Below, one piece after another: positions 8,954-16,382 of a stretch of DNA of 18,268 bases. The notes beneath the pieces are model-generated. The model saw only the letters and a program-made list of their open reading frames with translations. It did not search any database and was not told the origin of the DNA. The position numbers and the translations under genes were made by a program. The stretch lies in the NCBI RefSeq assembly GCF_035514885.1, contig NZ_DATJCH010000027.1, forward strand, positions 1 to 18,268. The letters run 5' to 3'. This DNA comes from Albibacterium sp035514885 (GTDB lineage: Bacteria > Bacteroidota > Bacteroidia > Sphingobacteriales > Sphingobacteriaceae). Position 1 is the stretch's first letter. Each line of letters opens with the position of its first letter.

Positions 8954-8991
8954 CGCAATCGTTGCCAATTATTACCGCAATCGTTGCCAAT
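8954..8991. promoter_or_regulatory. Tandem LacI-type operator-like sites upstream of susC
   Basis: The 16-mer CGCAATCGTTGCCAAT occurs at 8954-8969 and again at 8976-8991, exactly 22 bp apart, about two helical turns. Each contains a GCAAT-CG-TTGC core with the central CG typical of LacI-family operators. A near copy (GCAATCGTTCCCAA) lies at 16357-16370 in front of lacI. The inference is that the LacI regulator in this window binds all three. Confidence 0.6.
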
Positions 8992-9129
8992 GCACTTTTA
9001 CATTTTTGCCATTTTTTGCTTTCCAATTCACATTTAGAAAAATCAATAATAATTACAGCAAGAAATGAATGACAATACTAGAAGACAGGTAGTAAAATTT
9101 GCGAAGAAGAGCTTTCGCTAAGAAGGATA

Positions 9130-9208
9130 AAATAGTACTAATAAAAAAAGCTGAAGGGGTAAGACCCCTCCAGCTAATCAATAAACCTAATAAACAAACA
9201 AATTAAAA
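9130..9208. repeat. 79-bp perfect direct repeat, copy 2
   Basis: Identical to 1963-2041. Its right end includes the stop codon and last sense codon of uxaC (9203-9208). Its left end carries the AAATAG that in copy 1 is the last codon and stop of eda, but here no aldolase gene precedes it. Confidence 0.97.
9143..9175 (-). terminator. Intrinsic terminator of the uxaC operon (inside repeat copy 2)
   Basis: Same hairpin as in copy 1 (9149-9175), followed leftwards by a U-run (+ strand A-run 9143-9148). It lies 27 bp beyond the uxaC stop codon and is a well-placed terminator for the five-gene minus-strand operon. Confidence 0.85.
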
Positions 9209-10603
9209 AGTGAAATACGTTTTGGCGTTATTGTAACAGATATCCTGAACCATTTTTCCGATAAAATCGATATCTGCTGGCAGCTCTCCTCTTTCTACAT
9301 CTTCTCCAAGTAGATTACAAAGTATTCTTCGGAAATATTCATGTCGAGGGTAGGATAAGAAGCTGCGGGAATCAGTCAACATTCCTATAAAATGACTGAG
9401 TAGTCCTAAGTTAGATACTGTATTCAATTGGTTGATTATTCCTATCTTCTGATCCAAGAACCACCATGCAGCTCCATATTGCATTTTTCCGGCAACTGAC
9501 CCATCGTTAAAATTAGCAACCATTGCTGCCACTACATCATTGTCGGCAGGGTTCAGATTATAAAGAATAGTCTTTGTTAAAGAGTCGCTTGTGTCTAACT
9601 TATCCAGGAAACGAGATAGTTGAACTGCTTGCTTAAAGTCGCCAATTGAATCTAGTCCGGCATCAACCCCAATATTCTTTAACAAGCGACTATTGTTATT
9701 TCTCAATGGACCCAAATGAAATTGCTGAACCCAGCCTTTTTCATGATTCCATAAAGCAAAATTATATAATAAAGCAGATTTAAACTTCAGTTCTTCTGTA
9801 GCGTTGATTGCGCCGCCATTCTGTACTTTTTGAAAGATTGACTCTACTTCTTCTTCTGTATAATCTTCTGCATACATATGTGATAAACCGTGATCTGAAA
9901 CAGAACAGCCTCTCTCAGCAAAAAAGTCATGTCTGGCTTTTAAAGCTTTCAGATAATCTGCAAAGCTGCCAATCTTACCTGAATTCAAACCTTCCAATTG
10001 TGAGATCAGAGTCCTTAGGCTTTCTGTATTCTCGATAGCCATAAAATTATCTGGCCGAAAAGATGACAATACACGTACTTCAAACCCATCTTCCTTTATT
10101 TTTTTGTGTGCGGCTAAGTCATCGATAGGATTATCGGTAGTTCCTACTACTTTGACCTTCATCTTTTTTAATAAGCTACGCACTGAAAATTCGGGAGATT
10201 GTAGTTTCTCTGAACATTCATCATAGATTTTCCTGGCTGTTTTAGGCGTCAAAAGCTCATGAATGTCGAAATAACGTTGTAATTCTAAATGGGTCCAATG
10301 ATATAATGGGTTTCTCATGGTATTTGGAACTGTCTCTGCCCATTTTTCAAACTTCTCGTAGTCGCTTTTATCTCCGGTTATATAAGCCTCAGACACTCCG
10401 TTTGCACGCATAGCTCTCCACTTATAATGATCTCCATATAGCCAGATTTGAGTAAGGTTCTCGAATTTCTGATCATTGGCGATTTGCTCGGGAGGAACAT
10501 GGCTATGATAGTCTATAATAGGCATATCTTTAGCGTATTCATGATATAACCTACTTCCGAATTTGTTATTTAACAGGAAATCATCATCTAAGAATTCTTT
10601 CAT
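9203..10603 (-). CDS. uxaC: Glucuronate (uronate) isomerase
   Basis: Converts D-glucuronate to D-fructuronate (and D-galacturonate to D-tagaturonate), the first cytoplasmic step of the pathway. The 466 aa matches the family (E. coli UxaC is 470 aa). Seen: the N-terminal LLNNKFGSRLYHEYAKDMPI segment, the metal-site HxH in DYHSHV (His33, His35), GDHYKWRAMRANGV, the TDNPIDDL strand and FHLGPLRNNN, all hallmarks of this amidohydrolase-superfamily enzyme. It is the last gene of the operon; its ATG overlaps the uxuA stop by one base (TAATG), indicating translational coupling. With no UxaA or UxaB nearby, its relevant substrate here is most likely glucuronate. Confidence 0.97.
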   Translation of the reverse strand: MKEFLDDDFLLNNKFGSRLYHEYAKDMPIIDYHSHVPPEQIANDQKFENLTQIWLYGDHYKWRAMRANGVSEAYITGDKSDYEKFEKWAETVPNTMRNPLYHWTHLELQRYFDIHELLTPKTARKIYDECSEKLQSPEFSVRSLLKKMKVKVVGTTDNPIDDLAAHKKIKEDGFEVRVLSSFRPDNFMAIENTESLRTLISQLEGLNSGKIGSFADYLKALKARHDFFAERGCSVSDHGLSHMYAEDYTEEEVESIFQKVQNGGAINATEELKFKSALLYNFALWNHEKGWVQQFHLGPLRNNNSRLLKNIGVDAGLDSIGDFKQAVQLSRFLDKLDTSDSLTKTILYNLNPADNDVVAAMVANFNDGSVAGKMQYGAAWWFLDQKIGIINQLNTVSNLGLLSHFIGMLTDSRSFLSYPRHEYFRRILCNLLGEDVERGELPADIDFIGKMVQDICYNNAKTYFTF

Positions 10604-11784
10604 TAGTTTGCGTCTAAATTTCTAATAATTCCATATTCCAGTCCTCGTATCTCAGCCAGCCCTTTTAATCTGCCAATTCCTGAATATCCGGGGTTTACTA
10701 CTTTCCCTAAATCATCCAACATTTGATGACCATGATCTGGCCGCATCGGAATATTAATTTTATTTTTCTGCATACAGGCTACTACTTCTTTCACCACCGC
10801 ATACATATCAGTATTTCCTTCCAAGTGATTATCTTCAAAGAAATCGCCTCGTTCATTTCTTCTTACGTTTCTTAAATGCAGGAAATAAATACGGTCTCCA
10901 AACTGTCGGATCATTGCTGGTAAATCATTCGCCGGGTTTACTCCCAATGACCCTGTGCAGAAACAGATGCCATTACTTTTTGAAGGAACATGCGCTATCA
11001 AATATTCATAATCGGATGTCTTACTGACAACACGCGGCAGTCCTAAGATCGGATAAGGTGGGTCATCCGGGTGTACCACCATTTTCACATTGTTTGCCTC
11101 TGCTACCGGAACAATCTCTTTTAGAAAGGCAACCAGGTTATTCCTCAGTTTATCAGCATCTATTCCTTGATAAGTATTCAATGCTGATCTAAACTTCTCA
11201 ATGCTGTAGCCTTCTTCGCTTCCGGGTAAACCAGCAATGATGTTTGCTTGTAGAGTAGCTCTTTCAGATTCGCTCATAGCATCAAACTTGCTCTTTGCTC
11301 CTTCCACTTCCTCTATGCTATAGTCTAATTCCGCATTGTCTCTTTTTAATATAAAAAGATCGAATACAACCAACGCTAGCTTCTCAAATAACAGTGCCTT
11401 TGCTCCATTCTCTAATTCGTAGAATAAATTAGTGCGCGTCCAATCTAGAATTGGCATAAAGTTATAAGTGACAATATTAACATCGCAGCTCGCCAAATTA
11501 CGAATAGACTGCTTATAGTTTTCTAAGTGTTTTAAATAATCACCGCTTCTGGTTTTAATATCTTCCGAAACAGGTAAGCTTTCAACCACATTCCATACCA
11601 TACCCGCGGCATTAATCTCATCTTTACGCTTCTGTATTTCTTCTATTTCCCAAACTTCTCCATTAGGAATATGATGCAAAGCAGTAACAATACCTTCGCA
11701 ACCAGCCTGTCTTATATCACTAAGTTTTACCGGGTCATTCGGCCCAAACCAACGCATTGTTGGAATCATTTTATAATCCATCAT
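10603..11784 (-). CDS. uxuA: Mannonate dehydratase
   Basis: Dehydrates D-mannonate to 2-keto-3-deoxygluconate in the cytoplasm, a metal-dependent TIM-barrel enzyme. At 393 aa it equals the usual UxuA length. Seen: MRWFGPNDPVKLSDIRQAGC at the N-terminus, ALHHIPNGEVW (residues 35-45), VVHPDDPPYPILGLPRV, CTGSLGVNPANDLPAM, FLHLRNV and MRPDHGHQML, all diagnostic. Two consecutive ATGs (11784 and 11781) could serve as start, with no practical difference. It sits between the SDR reductase (14-bp gap) and uxaC (one-base overlap), so the three enzymes that turn glucuronate into KDG are encoded side by side. Confidence 0.97.
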   Translation of the reverse strand: MMDYKMIPTMRWFGPNDPVKLSDIRQAGCEGIVTALHHIPNGEVWEIEEIQKRKDEINAAGMVWNVVESLPVSEDIKTRSGDYLKHLENYKQSIRNLASCDVNIVTYNFMPILDWTRTNLFYELENGAKALLFEKLALVVFDLFILKRDNAELDYSIEEVEGAKSKFDAMSESERATLQANIIAGLPGSEEGYSIEKFRSALNTYQGIDADKLRNNLVAFLKEIVPVAEANNVKMVVHPDDPPYPILGLPRVVSKTSDYEYLIAHVPSKSNGICFCTGSLGVNPANDLPAMIRQFGDRIYFLHLRNVRRNERGDFFEDNHLEGNTDMYAVVKEVVACMQKNKINIPMRPDHGHQMLDDLGKVVNPGYSGIGRLKGLAEIRGLEYGIIRNLDAN

Positions 11785-11798
11785 TATTCATTTATGAT

Positions 11799-12611
11799 TT
11801 AAACTCCACCAAATGCAGCAAAACCTCCATCAACATTGATAATAGTGCCTGTTACAAACTTAGACTCATCACTTAATAACCAAATAAGGGCACCTTCTAA
11901 TTCACTCGGAACACCAAATCTCTTAAATGGCGTTTGCTTGATTACTAAGTTACCTCGATCGGTATAGCTTTTATCCTCGTTAGTAAGTAATGTTCTATTT
12001 TGTTCGGTAATAAAAAAGCCCGGTGCGATGGCATTCATTCTTACTTTATCGCCGTAACGATTTGCCAATTCTACAGCAAACCATTTTGTATAAAGGTCAA
12101 TCGCTGCTTTTGCCATGCTGTAGCCCATCACTTTAGTTATCACTCTCTGCGATGTCATCGATGAAATATTCACAATACTACCATTTTCTGATTTCGCTAT
12201 TTCTTCTCCAAAGACTTGAGTTGCATTAATAGTACCGAACAAATTCAAATTCATCACCTTGCTCATTGATTCTAAATCAATGTTAAAAAGATCAGCTTCA
12301 GGTGCTATTACAGCTCCGGGCATATTGCCTCCAGCAGCATTAACTAAGGCATCAATCTTCCCGAATTTATTGAGTATTTTACCCTTTGCTTCCGAAAGAC
12401 TATTGATATCCATTACATCTGCAATTACAGCCAGAGCTTTGCCACCGTCTGCTTCAATGGCCGAGGCTCTTTTTTCCGCAACTTCACGATTTCTACCTAG
12501 TACTACAACAGTTCCTCCTCTTGCATGAATGCTATTGACAAAAGATTCTCCTAAAACTCCGGTTCCTCCTGTTACAACAATTACTTTATCTGTTAATGAT
12601 CCAAATTCCAT
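11799..12611 (-). CDS. SDR-family D-mannonate oxidoreductase (fructuronate reductase)
   Basis: Probably reduces D-fructuronate to D-mannonate, filling the slot between UxaC and UxuA. It is a classical short-chain dehydrogenase: cofactor motif TGGTGVLG (residues 14-21), NAAG (91-94), catalytic Ser151, Tyr164 and Lys168 (YSMAK), and a C-terminal DGGFAAFGG. Length is 270 aa. Arg40 in LGRN after the second strand suggests NADP(H) may be accepted. E. coli uses an unrelated long-chain enzyme (UxuB, mannitol dehydrogenase family), so this is a non-orthologous replacement of a kind known from other bacteria, inferred here from position and the otherwise missing step. Family membership is certain; the substrate is inferred. 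Gaps are 21 bp to the transporter and 14 bp to uxuA. Confidence 0.85.
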   Translation of the reverse strand: MEFGSLTDKVIVVTGGTGVLGESFVNSIHARGGTVVVLGRNREVAEKRASAIEADGGKALAVIADVMDINSLSEAKGKILNKFGKIDALVNAAGGNMPGAVIAPEADLFNIDLESMSKVMNLNLFGTINATQVFGEEIAKSENGSIVNISSMTSQRVITKVMGYSMAKAAIDLYTKWFAVELANRYGDKVRMNAIAPGFFITEQNRTLLTNEDKSYTDRGNLVIKQTPFKRFGVPSELEGALIWLLSDESKFVTGTIINVDGGFAAFGGV

Positions 12612-12632
12612 TTTAATCCAGTTTATTTAATC

Positions 12633-13919
12633 TTATAATTCAATTGGCTTCATACGTCTGGTAAGCAATTGAATAATTATCCAGGCAAGGAAATAAGCAC
12701 ATCCACATATTATAAACAATATATTATAACCTGCCGTTATATTTCCTAAATTTTTATAATATGCTAACAATGTTCCTACAATCACCGGGAACAAGGTTGA
12801 AGCAATTGACCCCGACATCCCTCCTATACCGACAACTGTACTTACTGCTTTCTTAGGGAACATGTCTGATACAATCGTAAAAATGTTTGCGCTCCATGCC
12901 TGGTGGGCTGCGGTGGCTATACTTATAAGAATAACTACTTGCCAAATATTTCCGGCATATTGAACTAAGAAAATTGGAGTTACCGCAATAGCTACTATTA
13001 ATAGTGTAACTTTTCTGGCTTTCAATACCGGCCAACCTATCTTTATAAAGTGAGAGGATAAATATCCACCACCAATACTTCCAAAAGTAGTTGCTGCATA
13101 TACTACTGCAAGCTGAAGGCTTGGTTTGGTTAAATCCAATGCAAAAGCATCAGCAAAATAAGAAGGCAACCAAAATAAAAAGAACCACCATATCGGATCT
13201 GTCAGCACTTTACCAACTATAAACACCCATGTTTGTTTCAAACGAAGCAGCTGGCCCCATTTCAATTTAACGGGAGAAGCTTCTTCTTCAGCATCTGCAT
13301 CACTATGAATATGGTCAAACTCCGGTTGTTTAAGTCTTTTTTGCTTAGAAGGAACTTCGTAGAATATCCACCAGAATATTAACCAAACAAAACCTAAAGC
13401 ACCTGTTATCCAGAAAGCTTCGTACCATCCATACGCACCCAATATCAAGGGAACAATGATGGGGGCTGCTACTGCACCGATACTTGTACCTGAATTAAAT
13501 ATTCCGGTAGCTAATGCCCGTTCTTTTTTTGGAAACCATTCTGCTACAGCTTTAACTCCAGCAGGAAAGTTTCCTGCCTCTGCTAGACCTAATAAACCTC
13601 TAGCAAAACCAAATCCTACTGTACTTCTTGCAACTGCGTGCAGCATCGCTGCAATACTCCAAACTGAAACTGAAACCGCATAACCCACTTTTGTCCCTAC
13701 CTTATCGATGAAGGTACCGAAAAGGACATACCCTAAAGCATACATAGCTGCAAAAACCATGACGATATATCCATAATCAACCTCTGTCCAATTAAACTCT
13801 ACCTCCAGAGTTGGTTTTAGCAAACCGATCACTTGCCGATCTATGTAGTTAATTGTTGTTGCAAAAAAGAGCAATGCGCAAATTATCCAACGGTAATTTC
13901 CAACTTTAGTATTTTCCAT
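12633..13919 (-). CDS. exuT: Hexuronate transporter, MFS (ACS family)
   Basis: Inner-membrane symporter expected to import glucuronate/galacturonate from the periplasm. Seen: about 12 hydrophobic segments in 428 aa; NYIDRQVIGLLKPTLEVEF after the first membrane-facing segment, typical of ExuT-like anion:cation symporters; the MFS loop motif GTFIDKVGTKVG between helices 2 and 3; RGLLGLAEAGNFPAGVKAVA and WFPKKERALATGIFNSG; and a charged central loop around residues 190-215. The operon position, next to the glucuronate enzymes, supports a hexuronate substrate. The symbol is used by family and context; other sugar acids handled by ACS carriers (glucarate, galactonate) cannot be excluded. Confidence 0.88.
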   Translation of the reverse strand: MENTKVGNYRWIICALLFFATTINYIDRQVIGLLKPTLEVEFNWTEVDYGYIVMVFAAMYALGYVLFGTFIDKVGTKVGYAVSVSVWSIAAMLHAVARSTVGFGFARGLLGLAEAGNFPAGVKAVAEWFPKKERALATGIFNSGTSIGAVAAPIIVPLILGAYGWYEAFWITGALGFVWLIFWWIFYEVPSKQKRLKQPEFDHIHSDADAEEEASPVKLKWGQLLRLKQTWVFIVGKVLTDPIWWFFLFWLPSYFADAFALDLTKPSLQLAVVYAATTFGSIGGGYLSSHFIKIGWPVLKARKVTLLIVAIAVTPIFLVQYAGNIWQVVILISIATAAHQAWSANIFTIVSDMFPKKAVSTVVGIGGMSGSIASTLFPVIVGTLLAYYKNLGNITAGYNILFIICGCAYFLAWIIIQLLTRRMKPIEL

Positions 13920-13947
13920 GGTTCAATGGTTTATTTGGTTATAAGGA

Positions 13948-15129
13948 TTAAAGGGTAGTAATAGTAACTTCAGCACCTTTGCGTTCTGCTGAAACATATC
14001 CGGCATATATTGTTGCTATTACATCTGCAGCTAAACTGCTATTACTTTCTATTGGTGTTCCGTATGCAGCTGAGCGATAGAAGGCATCCATTTCATGTTG
14101 ATATCCATTAAACCATCCTTCATCAGGGGATAGCGAGGACCAACCTTGCTTAGTTTCTGTTTTCTCAACAACATATACATCTTTAAAATACTTTTCATCA
14201 GGTGTATACGATTGCATTGCATCATTAGGACCTATATTACAGAGGGTTCTATGATTGTTTGCATGTATTTCTAACCTATTTCTAACACCACCTAAGACCA
14301 GCTCACTGGCAAATAAATCAGCGATCGTTCCATCTTCAAAAACAATATGAACAACAGCTACATCTTCAATATCCTTATAAGTAGTTTGTAAGTGTCCTTT
14401 ATTAATATAAGTAGGCATTCTGGTTATTGAATGAGTACGTGAAGAAATAGTTTTTGGCCTGATGGGTTCGCCTGTACGTGCTCTTCCTTCCACATGTTTC
14501 AAATATATCGCAGCAGTAATGGGATGAGAACCTTTTCCAATCATAGACCCTCCTCCAGAAAGTTTCCACTGACCATATGCCAGTGAATGAGAACCTGAAT
14601 GGGATTGCTCGCCCTGGATCCATAATATCTGCGCGCCTGTTTTTTCTAATACGTCTCTCTCCTTTTGTATAGCAGGGGCATACACCCAATTCTCTGCATA
14701 CATTATGCGTCCTTCACTTTCCTTTTCTGCATCAAGCATTCTTTTCAGGCTTGCAATAGTATGTTCCAATCCCTTTTCACGCGCAAAGGTGTCGCCATTA
14801 AAATCCTCTGCCCCATCTCCAAAATAACCGGTAAAAGGTTTTTCTACTATTACATGTTTATTCTTTTTTAATGCTGCAATTACCAAAGGCTCATGAGTAA
14901 GCGGAGGAGTACAAATATGAAGCACATCGCTATTGTTTATCAAATCATCTAAATCAGTATAGGCTTGCAGATTTCTAAGACTCGTAAATTCTTTTAGCCT
15001 TTCTTCAGTAACCGAATAAACTCCTACTACTTCTACTTTTGTACTAAAAACACGTTGAAGCGCTTCGTAATGAAACCTTGCCGCAAAGCCCGATCCGATT
15101 ATTCCAGCCTTGATTACACTTTTATCCAT
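13948..15129 (-). CDS. Cytoplasmic Gfo/Idh/MocA family oxidoreductase
   Basis: First gene of the glucuronate operon, 28 bp upstream of the transporter gene. It has no export signal, so it is cytoplasmic, unlike the other Gfo/Idh protein in the window. Seen: the Rossmann fingerprint GIIGSGFAARFH (residues 9-20), ICTPPLTHE, the EKP motif at 96-98, and a C-terminal segment (YHEMDAFYRSAAYGTPIESN) typical of the family. At 393 aa it is average. None of the five canonical steps from glucuronate to KDPG needs it. It may therefore process a modified or derivative sugar acid entering through the same carrier, for example an oxidised, methylated or lactone form; this is inference. The substrate is unknown. 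Confidence 0.85.
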   Translation of the reverse strand: MDKSVIKAGIIGSGFAARFHYEALQRVFSTKVEVVGVYSVTEERLKEFTSLRNLQAYTDLDDLINNSDVLHICTPPLTHEPLVIAALKKNKHVIVEKPFTGYFGDGAEDFNGDTFAREKGLEHTIASLKRMLDAEKESEGRIMYAENWVYAPAIQKERDVLEKTGAQILWIQGEQSHSGSHSLAYGQWKLSGGGSMIGKGSHPITAAIYLKHVEGRARTGEPIRPKTISSRTHSITRMPTYINKGHLQTTYKDIEDVAVVHIVFEDGTIADLFASELVLGGVRNRLEIHANNHRTLCNIGPNDAMQSYTPDEKYFKDVYVVEKTETKQGWSSLSPDEGWFNGYQHEMDAFYRSAAYGTPIESNSSLAADVIATIYAGYVSAERKGAEVTITTL

Positions 15130-15204
15130 GTTTAAAAATTAGTTCCTAAATATTTATATTTTACTCGTCCTGGCGAGATCGTTTTAATTGGCAATTACAA
15201 TCGC

Positions 15205-15244
15205 TTAACTATGTTTTTGCAAACGTTTGCAGACACATAGTTAA
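15205..15244. promoter_or_regulatory. LacI-type operator O1 in a 40-bp near-perfect palindrome
   Basis: The core TGCAAACGTTTGCA (15218-15231) is a perfect 14-bp palindrome with the central CG of LacI-family operators. The symmetry extends to 20 bp on each side (15205-15224 and 15225-15244) with only two mismatched pairs. It lies about 90 bp upstream of the start at 15129, just downstream of a promoter -7 element, where bound repressor would block transcription of the five-gene operon. Confidence 0.85.
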
Positions 15245-15267
15245 ATATAAAAATCAGCAATATCAAA
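15236..15267 (-). promoter_or_regulatory. Promoter of the five-gene glucuronate operon
   Basis: On the minus strand: TTTG (15264-15267), 20 bp, TAACTATG (15236-15243), one mismatch from the Bacteroidota -7 consensus TAnnTTTG. Four bases further is the operator core. The same -7 octamer and 4-bp spacing to the operator recur at 16607-16632. The transcript would start inside the operator, with a leader of about 100 bases before 15129. Confidence 0.7.
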
Positions 15268-15325
15268 AAAAAGATAAAATATTTTACAGGCAATAATCAG
15301 GCAATAATAAGGAGAAGAGTTAAGA

Positions 15326-16348
15326 TCAAACCCTTGAGCTTGATTCTCGCTTTATTAACTCAATGGAAGTAGTCAAAGAGATATAACTCTTATTATTTTC
15401 AGTAGATTGAATTAGATCCATGATTAGCTTTGCCGCTCCATCGCCCATTAAATGAGGGAATTGCTCTACCGATGTAATTTTAGGCCTGGATATTTCCACT
15501 CTATTATCATTTGAATAACCAGCTACCTTTAGGTCGCTTGGAATTGAAATATTATTCCCTTCACCATACTCGATAACAGCTAAGGCCGCTGTATCATTAC
15601 AGGCAAAAATAGCGTCTGGCACAATTTTCCCTGCAAACAATTTATCACAACTGATGAATGTATTTTCTTTATTAAGCTCGTGAAAGAAAACTAAGTCTTC
15701 GTTATAAGGAACATCGTATTCATTCAATGCTTCTTTATAACCGTTAAACCTATGTTGGTAAATACTACAACTTAATGGGCCGCTTATATGTGCAATGTGC
15801 TTGCACCCTTGCTCCAATAAATGTTTAGTAACCTGATAACCACCATTAAATTCATCACCCACAATTTTATGACAGGCCTTATCTTTTGGCACACGATCAT
15901 AAAAAACAACAGGAATACCCCGCATAGAAGGTCTTTCAAAAACAGAATAGTCTTTCGTGTATAATGTGGATGATACAATCAATCCTTCTACCTGCGTGGC
16001 CAGCAAAAGGTCCACTAGCTTCTTTTCCAGTTCTGGAGACTCATTTGATTGACAGACCATGAGATTATAACCATAGGTATGGAGTCTGTTTTGAATCGAT
16101 GTGATTACAGCCGACTGAAAGGGCATAGATACCCGGGGAACAATCAATCCGATTATTTTTGACCGACTGCTTCGTAAGGCAGCAGCTAAAGCATTATAAC
16201 GATATCCTAGCTTTTCTGCTGCAGCTTTTACCTTGAGCTTGGTTTCTTCACTTATATGCGGGTGATCGCTTAATGCTCTTGATATAGATGAAACAGACAT
16301 ACCTACTTCTCGCGCTATATCTTTTATTGTAACAGGCTGGTCCTTCAT
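15326..16348 (-). CDS. LacI-family transcriptional regulator
   Basis: Sugar-responsive DNA-binding repressor, probably the controller of this locus. Seen, numbered from the chosen ATG: helix-turn-helix and hinge region at about 5-58 (VTIKDIAREVGMSVSSISRA, then KLGYRYNALAAALRSSRS) and a periplasmic-binding-protein-like effector domain from about 62 (IIGLIVPRVSMPFQSAVI) to the end, with FACNDTAALAVIEYG and VAGYSNDN. I chose the ATG at 16346-16348 (340 aa) because MKDQPVTIKDIAREVG fits the family start. An in-frame TTG at 16360 would add four residues but overlaps the operator-like site. It is flanked on both sides by LacI-type operators, and a third site touches its own promoter, implying autoregulation. 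The effector is inferred to be glucuronate or a pathway intermediate. Confidence 0.93.
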   Translation of the reverse strand: MKDQPVTIKDIAREVGMSVSSISRALSDHPHISEETKLKVKAAAEKLGYRYNALAAALRSSRSKIIGLIVPRVSMPFQSAVITSIQNRLHTYGYNLMVCQSNESPELEKKLVDLLLATQVEGLIVSSTLYTKDYSVFERPSMRGIPVVFYDRVPKDKACHKIVGDEFNGGYQVTKHLLEQGCKHIAHISGPLSCSIYQHRFNGYKEALNEYDVPYNEDLVFFHELNKENTFISCDKLFAGKIVPDAIFACNDTAALAVIEYGEGNNISIPSDLKVAGYSNDNRVEISRPKITSVEQFPHLMGDGAAKLIMDLIQSTENNKSYISLTTSIELIKRESSSRV

Positions 16349-16356
16349 AGTTTTGT

Positions 16357-16375
16357 GCAATCGTTCCCAAAAATA
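16357..16375 (-). promoter_or_regulatory. lacI promoter -7 element with overlapping operator
   Basis: The minus strand reads TATTTTTG (16368-16375), a perfect TAnnTTTG, running straight into GGAACGATTGC (operator-like site GCAATCGTTCCCAA on +, 16357-16370). The site ends 8 bp before the lacI ATG. No TTTG was found at the expected -33 distance. The layout suggests a short leader and autoregulation. Confidence 0.6.
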
Positions 16376-16382
16376 TCGATAT

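Larger units (their letters stand above)
8719..9129 (-). promoter_or_regulatory. susC upstream region
   Basis: Gene-free stretch between susC and the second 79-bp repeat. It holds a hairpin close to the gene (8777-8797) and a pair of LacI-type sites (8954-8991). I could not place a confident TTTG/TAnnTTTG promoter. The nearest candidate reads TATGTTTA on the minus strand, between the sites and the gene, and lacks a matching -33 element. Between 8992 and 9129 I see only AT-rich sequence with no gene; an 18-codon minimal frame there is not credible. Confidence 0.5.

Noticed and set aside
8860..8955. E. coli-like TTGACA promoter on the minus strand before susC
   Set aside because: The matching -10 is at poor spacing, and this phylum uses TTTG/TAnnTTTG-type promoters.
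9061..9135. Possible relict of an eda 3' end just before repeat copy 2 (a C-x-E-type tail ending K-stop)
   Set aside because: Ungapped alignment of the 31 bases before AAATAG to the eda end gives only about 12 matches, near chance for AT-rich DNA, and a different frame gives an equally tempting match. Only the 79-bp identity is solid.
1963..9208. The 79-bp repeats as a CRISPR or insertion-sequence terminal repeat
   Set aside because: There are only two copies 7 kb apart, in direct orientation, overlapping gene ends, with no transposase or cas gene between them.
12853..13035. Short minus-strand frame inside the transporter gene
   Set aside because: It lies in another frame of a clear MFS gene with no start context or recognisable product.
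15289..15308. GGCAATAAT repeated twice 11 bp apart, downstream of lacI
   Set aside because: It lacks the CG-centred operator core and is short and AT-rich; no role can be supported.
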